DNA from: Pseudomonas frederiksbergensis
GTDB taxonomy: Bacteria; Pseudomonadota; Gammaproteobacteria; Pseudomonadales; Pseudomonadaceae
Reading direction: 5' to 3'
Length of the DNA stretch: 64,000 bases
NCBI RefSeq assembly: GCF_001952935.1
Contig: NZ_CP018319.1
Span: 4,794,001-4,858,000, forward strand
This document shows, piece by piece, positions 58,856 through 64,000 of this stretch. Position 1 is the first letter of the stretch. Each line of letters opens with the position of its first letter. The notes beneath the pieces were generated by a model. The model did not search any database. It was not told the origin of the DNA and worked only from the letters and a program-made list of their open reading frames with translations. Both the position numbers and the translations under genes were made by a program.

Positions 58856-61773
58856 CAGACGGTTCCTTGCATGGCGACGGATCGAGGCAGGGCAGCGGTC
58901 TTGTGACCCCGTACCGATTGGTGAGCGAGCGCGGTAAGGATCAACAGGGTCGAACCGACCACCACGGCGTACACGCCAATATCGAAGAACAGTGCACTGG
59001 CGATGTGAATGTTACCGAACACCGGCAGTTCGAAATGCCAGGTGTGGGTGGTCAGGAACGGATACCCGACGGCCATCGCCCCGAGCCCGGTGACCGTGGC
59101 AAACAGCAAGCCGGTGCCCATCCAGCGCAGCGGTCGCAGGCTCATTTGCGCTTCGACCCACTGGGTGCCGGCGACCATGTATTGCAGGATGAACGCCACC
59201 GACATCACCAGGCCTGCGACAAAACCGCCGCCCGGTTGATTGTGGCCGCGCATGAACAGGTAGACCGACACCACGAACGCGATCGGCAGCAGCAGACGCA
59301 CCAGCACCGCCGGCACCATCATGAACCCGAGCGCGGTATCGCTGGCGTGACGCGGGTTGACCAGATCGGTGACCACGTCCGGTGCCAGCAACCGCTGCTG
59401 GGCCGGTAACTGCAGGCTTTCTTTCGGAGGTCGGAAGCGTCGGAGCAGGGCGAATACGGTCAGGGCCACGGCCACCAGCACGGTAATTTCACCGAGGGTG
59501 TCGAAGCCGCGGAAGTCCACCAGCATCACGTTGACCACGTTGCTGCCGCCACCTTCGGGCAGGGCGCGACTGAGGTAGAACGAGGAAATATCGTTCGGCG
59601 TCTGGCGCGTCAGCATCGCATAGGCCAGCAGCGCCATGCCGCCACCGACCACGGTCGACAGCAGCAAGTCGCGGATACGGCGGATGCGCGCCTTGCGCAG
59701 GGTGCTCGGCAGCGGCGAGACCTCTTCGATCCGTCGCGGTAGCCAGCGCAGCCCGAGGAGGATCAACACCGTGGTCACGACTTCCACGGCCAATTGCGTC
59801 AGCGCCAGGTCCGGCGCCGAGAACCAAACGAAAGTGATGCAGGTCATCAGGCCGCAGACGCTGACCATGGTCAGGGCCGCGAGCCGGTGATACTTGGCCT
59901 GCCACGCCGCGCCGAGGGCGCAGGCAATCGCCAGCAGCCAGAGGGTCACGAACACGATCGAACCCGGAATCTTCGGCCGGTCGCCCCAGCTCAGGCTGCT
60001 GTGGAGCATCGGGATCAAGCCGGCTAACACGGCCGCGAACACCACCAGGAACAATTGGGTTTGCAGGCGCTTGGTGCTGATCCGCCGCTCGAGACGACGG
60101 GCCAGGCGCATCATGATTACCAGGCTGTGTTCGAACAGGCGCTTGCCGTTGAACCGGCCAATGACCGGCGGGTACTTGAAACGCCCGAGTTTGAGCTGAT
60201 TGCGCAACAGCAGATAAAGCACAATGCCGCAGGACATGGCGATCAGGCTCATGATCATCGGCGCGTTCCAGCCGTGCCAGATCGCCAGGCTGTATTCAGG
60301 CAAGGTACCGCCTACCACCGGCAGGGCCGCCGCGGCCAGCAACGGGCCGACCACCTGCGCCGGGAAAATTCCCACGACCAGGCAGGCGAACACCAACAAC
60401 TCCACCGGCGCGCGCATCCAGCGTGGCGGCTCGTGTGGGGTGTGCGGCAAGTCGGTGGCGGTCGGGCCGAAGAACACGTCGACGGTAAAGCGCAACGAGT
60501 AGGCAATGCTGAAAGTGCCGGCGATGGTCGCGACGATAGGCAACGTCATCTCGATCCAGGCCGTGGCATTGATGAACACGGTTTCGGCGAAGAACATCTC
60601 TTTGGAGAGGAAGCCGTTGAGCAGCGGCACACCGGCCATCGAAGCGCTGGCGACCATGGCCAGGGTGGCGGTGAACGGGATCAGCTTGATCAGGCCGCTG
60701 AGCTTGCGAATGTCCCGAGTGCCACTTTCGTGGTCGATGATCCCGGCAGCCATGAACAGCGAGGCCTTGAACGTGGCGTGGTTGAGAATGTGAAACACCG
60801 CGGCCACGGCGGCCAACGGACTGTTCAGGCCCAGCAGCAGAGTGATCAGGCCCAGGTGACTGATCGTCGAGTAGGCCAGCAGCCCTTTGAGATCGTTCTG
60901 GAACATCGCGCAGTAGGCGCCGAGCAACAGGGTGCAGGCACCGGCGCCGCTGACGATGTAGAACCATTGTTCACTGCCCGACAGCGACGGCCAAAGCCGT
61001 GCAAGGAGAAACACCCCGGCCTTGACCATGGTCGCCGAGTGCAGATAGGCCGATACCGGTGTCGGTGCCGACATGGCGTGGGGCAGCCAGAAATGGAAGG
61101 GGAATTGTGCGCTTTTGCTCAGTGCGCCGATCAGGATCAGGGGCAGCAGAATAGGGTAGAGGGCATGTGCGCGAATCAGATCGCCGGCGGCCAGGACCTT
61201 GTCCAGGTCATAGCTGCCGACCACATGGCCGAGCAGCATGACCCCCGCCAGCAAACACAAACCGCCTGCGCCGGTGACCATCAGCGCCATATAAGCACCG
61301 CGTCGCGCATCGGCGCGGTGGTGCCAGTAGCCGATCAACAGGAATGAAAAGAGGCTGGTCAGCTCCCAGAAAAACACGATCTGGATCAGGTTCCCGGAGA
61401 TCACCAGCCCGAGCATGGCGCCCATGAACGCCAGGAAAAACGCGAAGAACCGCGGCACCGGATCGTCCGGCGACATGTAGTAGCGGGCGTACAACGAAAC
61501 CAGAGTGCCGATGCCCAGCACCAGCATCGAGAACAGCCAGGCGAAACCGTCCATGCGCAAGACGAAGTTCAGGCCCAGGCTGGGCAGCCAGAAGAATTCT
61601 TCGCGGATCACGCCGCCATCGGCGATTTGCGGGTACAGCAGGGCGACCTGAACGGTGCCTATCAAGGCAACCAGGCCAGCCAACAAAGATTCGGTGTTAC
61701 GCGCGTTGTGCGGCAGCAAGGCTGCCAGACAGCTGCCGATAAAAGGCAGAAGCAGTAGAACTATCAGGGACAT
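58855..61773 (-). CDS. shaA: Mrp/Sha-type cation/H+ antiporter subunit A (fused A and B)
   Basis: This 972-residue protein combines the large NuoL-like MrpA (about 1-790) with an MrpB-like C-terminal region (from about 800, containing RGHNQPGGGF). Landmarks are WELTSLFSFLLIGYWHHR, KSAQFPFHFWLPHAM and HATFKASLFMAAGIIDH. The A-B fusion makes a six-gene operon, the layout known for Pseudomonas Sha and rhizobial Pha systems. The complex exports Na+ or K+ in exchange for protons and supports growth at high pH or salt. It is the first gene of the operon. Confidence 0.9.
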   Translation of the reverse strand: MSLIVLLLLPFIGSCLAALLPHNARNTESLLAGLVALIGTVQVALLYPQIADGGVIREEFFWLPSLGLNFVLRMDGFAWLFSMLVLGIGTLVSLYARYYMSPDDPVPRFFAFFLAFMGAMLGLVISGNLIQIVFFWELTSLFSFLLIGYWHHRADARRGAYMALMVTGAGGLCLLAGVMLLGHVVGSYDLDKVLAAGDLIRAHALYPILLPLILIGALSKSAQFPFHFWLPHAMSAPTPVSAYLHSATMVKAGVFLLARLWPSLSGSEQWFYIVSGAGACTLLLGAYCAMFQNDLKGLLAYSTISHLGLITLLLGLNSPLAAVAAVFHILNHATFKASLFMAAGIIDHESGTRDIRKLSGLIKLIPFTATLAMVASASMAGVPLLNGFLSKEMFFAETVFINATAWIEMTLPIVATIAGTFSIAYSLRFTVDVFFGPTATDLPHTPHEPPRWMRAPVELLVFACLVVGIFPAQVVGPLLAAAALPVVGGTLPEYSLAIWHGWNAPMIMSLIAMSCGIVLYLLLRNQLKLGRFKYPPVIGRFNGKRLFEHSLVIMMRLARRLERRISTKRLQTQLFLVVFAAVLAGLIPMLHSSLSWGDRPKIPGSIVFVTLWLLAIACALGAAWQAKYHRLAALTMVSVCGLMTCITFVWFSAPDLALTQLAVEVVTTVLILLGLRWLPRRIEEVSPLPSTLRKARIRRIRDLLLSTVVGGGMALLAYAMLTRQTPNDISSFYLSRALPEGGGSNVVNVMLVDFRGFDTLGEITVLVAVALTVFALLRRFRPPKESLQLPAQQRLLAPDVVTDLVNPRHASDTALGFMMVPAVLVRLLLPIAFVVSVYLFMRGHNQPGGGFVAGLVMSVAFILQYMVAGTQWVEAQMSLRPLRWMGTGLLFATVTGLGAMAVGYPFLTTHTWHFELPVFGNIHIASALFFDIGVYAVVVGSTLLILTALAHQSVRGHKTAALPRSVAMQGTV

Positions 61774-61920
61774 AGGCTTCTAATCTGCGGAAGTTTGTGA
61801 AGCATCATACGTGCCAGTTCCCGGATCACCAAACGCCAAGCTGTCGCAGAATCCTACAAGGTAGGCGGAAAAAGCCTGATTCCCGTTGTTTCCAAGAGCC
61901 GGTTTCAACCGCTACGACCC

Positions 61921-61988
61921 CTTCGCGAGCAAGCCCGCTCCCACAGGGATTGCGCTAACCCTGTGGGAGCGGGCTTGCTCGCGAAGGC
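61921..61988. repeat. REP pair (BIME)
   Basis: Two inverted REP units (CTTCGCGAGCAAGCCCGCTC and GAGCGGGCTTGCTCGCGAAG) lie 20 bp apart, upstream of the antiporter operon and downstream of the EamA exporter end. Confidence 0.85.
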
Positions 61989-62017
61989 TATCTATCAGGC
62001 GTCACACATATTGCGGT

Positions 62018-62953
62018 TTAACCCTGTGTTTCCCGCTCCAACTCTTCCTCAGCCGCCGCATTTTTCCCCTTGGTCTTCAACTCACTGACAATCACCGCCG
62101 CCACAATCAATCCCGCACCCACCAGCGCAATCGCCGGCAACCGCTCTCCCGCTATTCTTCCGACAATCCCGGCCCACACCGGCTCACCGGCATAAATCAA
62201 CGTCGCCCGGGTCGGCGAAACGCTCTTCTGCGCCCAGTTCATCGCCACTTGAATCGCCGCACTGGCTGCGCCCAGGCCCAATGCGCTGCACAACAGCAAC
62301 CATGAGAAACCCGGAATCGCTTCCTGAGTCGGCACCACCATCAAAAACGCCAGCACCGAGGTGACCGCCAATTGCACCACCGTCACCCGTCGCACATCGA
62401 CCTGGCCGGCATAGGTGCTGATCAGAATGATCTCCGCTGCAATCGCCACGGCGCTGATCAACGTGGCGATTTCACCCGGGCTGAAATTGAACGAAGCGCC
62501 GGCCGGTCCTGACAGCAACATCAATCCGGTAAACGCCAGCATGATCCCGATGCTCGGTATCAACCCCGGACGCCGCCCCAGCACCAGCCATTGCAGCAAC
62601 GGCACGAAGGGTACGTACAACGCGGTAATAAACGCTGACTGGCTGCTGGGAATGCTCTGCAATCCGACGGTCTGCAAACCATAACCGAGCATGATCGCCA
62701 CACCGATAAAGGCCCCTGCCTTCAATTCGAACAGCGTCAGGTCCCGCAGGTGTCGCCAGGAAAACAGCGCAACAATGATTGCCGCTGCGGCAAAGCGCAG
62801 GCCGACGAAGAACATCGGCCCGCTGACAGTCATCGCATGCTGCACCAGCAGAAAGGTGCCTCCCCAGACCATGGTGATCAGCACCAGCACGCACTCGGCC
62901 TTGCTGAACCGCGAGAAACGGGAGGAAGTGTGAGAGGGATTCACCGACGTCAT
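62018..62953 (-). CDS. EamA-family (DMT) transporter
   Basis: This 311-residue membrane protein has about ten helices from two EamA domains (LITMVWGGTFLLVQHAM start, and ALGLGAASAAIQVAMNWAQKSVSPTRATLIYAGEPVWAGIVG in the second). DMT exporters move amino acids or small metabolites out of the cell. The start at 62953 was chosen because the longer frame extends back into the regulatory region. It is divergent from an XRE-cupin regulator, which probably controls it. Confidence 0.85.
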   Translation of the reverse strand: MTSVNPSHTSSRFSRFSKAECVLVLITMVWGGTFLLVQHAMTVSGPMFFVGLRFAAAAIIVALFSWRHLRDLTLFELKAGAFIGVAIMLGYGLQTVGLQSIPSSQSAFITALYVPFVPLLQWLVLGRRPGLIPSIGIMLAFTGLMLLSGPAGASFNFSPGEIATLISAVAIAAEIILISTYAGQVDVRRVTVVQLAVTSVLAFLMVVPTQEAIPGFSWLLLCSALGLGAASAAIQVAMNWAQKSVSPTRATLIYAGEPVWAGIVGRIAGERLPAIALVGAGLIVAAVIVSELKTKGKNAAAEEELERETQG

Positions 62954-63000
62954 GACCTTGCGCGCTACCTGAGGGGGACGCACAATGCGCCGAATGTTGC

Positions 63001-63012
63001 GCAGTATACTGC
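63001..63012. promoter_or_regulatory. Perfect 12 bp palindrome, candidate operator site 1
   Basis: GCAGTATACTGC is its own reverse complement and sits 48 bp upstream of the EamA start and 26 bp upstream of the regulator GTG. A related site overlaps the regulator start. Confidence 0.5.
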
Positions 63013-63029
63013 TCAACCCCTTCAAGTGA

Positions 63030-63041
63030 GCAATATAGTGC
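63030..63041. promoter_or_regulatory. Related operator-like site 2 over the regulator start
   Basis: GCAATATAGTGC matches site 1 at 10 of 12 positions and includes the GTG start codon of the regulator. The sites are 29 bp apart, close to three helical turns, consistent with cooperative binding and autorepression. Confidence 0.45.
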
Positions 63042-63601
63042 ACAAAGATTCTACCCAGCGGGCTTCGGTCCTCCAGCACGTCAGCCAGAACGTTCGACGC
63101 TTGCGCCACGCCGCCGACATGAGCCAGGCGACGCTGGCGGAAAAGTCCGGGGTCAGCCGCCGGATGTTGGTGGCCATCGAGGCCGGCGAAAAGAACGTCA
63201 GCCTGACCACCCTCGACCGCGTGGCCGAAGCGCTGGATGTCGCATTCAGCGACCTGATTCAGGCCCCGGACGCACGCGATCCGAGTCGCATCAATGAAGT
63301 GGCCTGGGCCGGGAAGATTCCTGGCAGCAAAGCCGTTTTATTATCCAAAGCCACGGCTGTCCGCGAAGTGGAACAGTGGGAATGGTGCCTGCAACCGGGG
63401 GAAATTTACCCGTCGCAACCGGACGCCGAGGGTTGGAGTGAGCAGATCTACGTGTTCGAAGGCTGCCTGACTCTGATGCTGGGTGATACACCCCATGAGA
63501 TCGCTGCCGGCGAGTTCTACATGTTCGCCAGCAACCAGCCACACGCCTATCGCAACGATGGGGCGGTGGCGGCGCGGTTTGTGCGAAATGTGGTGATTTG
63601 A
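63038..63601 (+). CDS. XRE-family regulator with C-terminal cupin domain
   Basis: This 187-residue regulator has an N-terminal helix-turn-helix (about 15-70, LRHAADMSQATLAEKSGVSRRMLVAIEAGEKNVSL) and a cupin domain (about 110-185, WEWCLQPGEIYPSQP, IYVFEGCLTLMLG). Such regulators sense small ligands, and the divergent EamA gene is the likely target. The GTG at 63038 with GTGAG upstream is the chosen start; frames upstream run through the divergent region. The GTG lies in the second palindromic site. Confidence 0.85.
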   Translation: MHKDSTQRASVLQHVSQNVRRLRHAADMSQATLAEKSGVSRRMLVAIEAGEKNVSLTTLDRVAEALDVAFSDLIQAPDARDPSRINEVAWAGKIPGSKAVLLSKATAVREVEQWEWCLQPGEIYPSQPDAEGWSEQIYVFEGCLTLMLGDTPHEIAAGEFYMFASNQPHAYRNDGAVAARFVRNVVI

Positions 63602-63730
63602 TCGGCGCTGATTTCGCACGTCTAACACATATATACCTGTTACTTCTTACAGTAGACGATTGGCCTCGGGTCCAGATATTGATGAGTGCACCGGTGGATG
63701 ACGGTCCACTCCTCAACATTGGGTTCATAA

Positions 63731-64000
63731 ATGTCTATTCATCACAGAAAGCCGTCAGCGCTTTTACCTGCACCCGTACTGCCGGTGGCCTGCGGCGACA
63801 TTGTCTTTCTCGAAGATGTCGTAGCCGGCGCTCAGGTCAAAATTGTATTGAGCCGGGGTGTCTATCCGGGTATCCAGGTGACCCTCGAATACAACAATGA
63901 CGGCACCTCCAAAACATTAACGACCCCACTTACTGGAGGTGGGGCATTATTTGTGATTCCTGCTTGCGCGTTTATTAACAGTGTGGGAATGCGGATTCGG
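63731..64000 (+). CDS. Unidentified protein, 5' part (runs off the window)
   Basis: An open frame from the ATG at 63731 has no stop in 90 codons. It starts MSIHHRKPSALLPAPV and includes LEDVVAGAQVKIVLSRGVYPG and LEYNNDGTSKTLTTPLTGGGALFVIPACAFINS, a beta-rich pattern like a repeat or carbohydrate-binding domain. The Shine-Dalgarno site is weak. The preceding 130 bp is AT-rich. Family cannot be named from this fragment. Confidence 0.5.
   Translation, partial: MSIHHRKPSALLPAPVLPVACGDIVFLEDVVAGAQVKIVLSRGVYPGIQVTLEYNNDGTSKTLTTPLTGGGALFVIPACAFINSVGMRIR

Noticed and set aside
1..64000. CRISPR arrays, tRNA/rRNA genes, insertion sequences and prophage
   Set aside because: The regular repeats are dispersed REP and long palindromic elements without equal spacers. 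No transposase, integrase or RNA gene structure was recognised.

Overview
The window is about 60% GC and looks like a chromosome segment of a fluorescent-group Pseudomonas. Three things support this: the gene content (dhcA-dhcB-atoB with a divergent LysR gene, DksA2, a fused ShaAB-type antiporter subunit, FtrA with a rhodanese, a complete inositol locus), strong Shine-Dalgarno sites, and dense pseudomonad repeats. Two repeat families occur between genes: short paired REP palindromes (core GCGAGCAGGCTCGCTCCCAC and variants) and a roughly 110 bp element that begins GATCGTTCCCACGC and ends GTGGGAACGATC. No rRNA, tRNA, CRISPR array, insertion sequence or prophage was seen.

Layout. 0-0.4 kb: the last codons of an upstream gene and a 212 bp tandem duplication carrying the long repeat. 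0.4-8.6 kb (minus strand): oxaloacetate decarboxylase, then a catabolic cluster of two arginine N-succinyltransferase-like subunits, an APC permease, an N-formylglutamate amidohydrolase-like protein, a glutamine-synthetase-like ligase, an isochorismatase-family hydrolase and an RpiR regulator. 9-16 kb: a CobC-like phosphatase with cobF, ftrA with a divergent rhodanese, a glutamine amidotransferase, an ArgT/AotJ-type binding protein, an AotO-like M14 amidohydrolase, and an alpha/beta hydrolase frameshifted by a 10 bp tandem duplication. 16-25 kb: a secreted protein, a membrane protein, a LysR gene with a divergent reductase, the dehydrocarnitine/acetoacetate genes, a sirtuin and a methyltransferase. 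25.5-31.5 kb: a DUF692/DUF2063 (MNIO) pair with no visible peptide precursor, a two-component system, a membrane protein followed by a 23-residue hydrophobic peptide, and a GST.

31.6-47.3 kb is a complete myo-inositol catabolic locus: divergent RpiR-type iolR, iolCB fusion, iolE, iolB, iolA, iolI-like, iolD, iolG, an extra Gfo/Idh/MocA dehydrogenase and a three-gene sugar ABC importer. Inositol would be imported, oxidised (IolG), dehydrated (IolE), ring-opened (IolD), isomerised (IolB), phosphorylated and cleaved (IolCB), and the semialdehyde oxidised to an acyl-CoA (IolA). Candidate IolR operators lie upstream of iolR/iolC, and three closely related REP pairs punctuate the operon.

47.5-55.6 kb: dksA2, a chemoreceptor with its presumed sensor at the C-terminus, several small or hypothetical proteins including a lipoprotein pair, and an orphan betaine-type binding protein. 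55.7-61.8 kb: a six-gene Mrp/Sha-type cation/H+ antiporter operon in which every junction overlaps. 62-64 kb: an EamA exporter divergent from an XRE-cupin regulator with two related palindromic sites between them, then an unidentified reading frame that runs off the end.

The best candidates for undescribed biology are the succinyltransferase/ligase/amidase cluster at 1.4-8.6 kb and the precursor-less MNIO pair. All assignments come from reading the sequence and recalling families; no database search was run.
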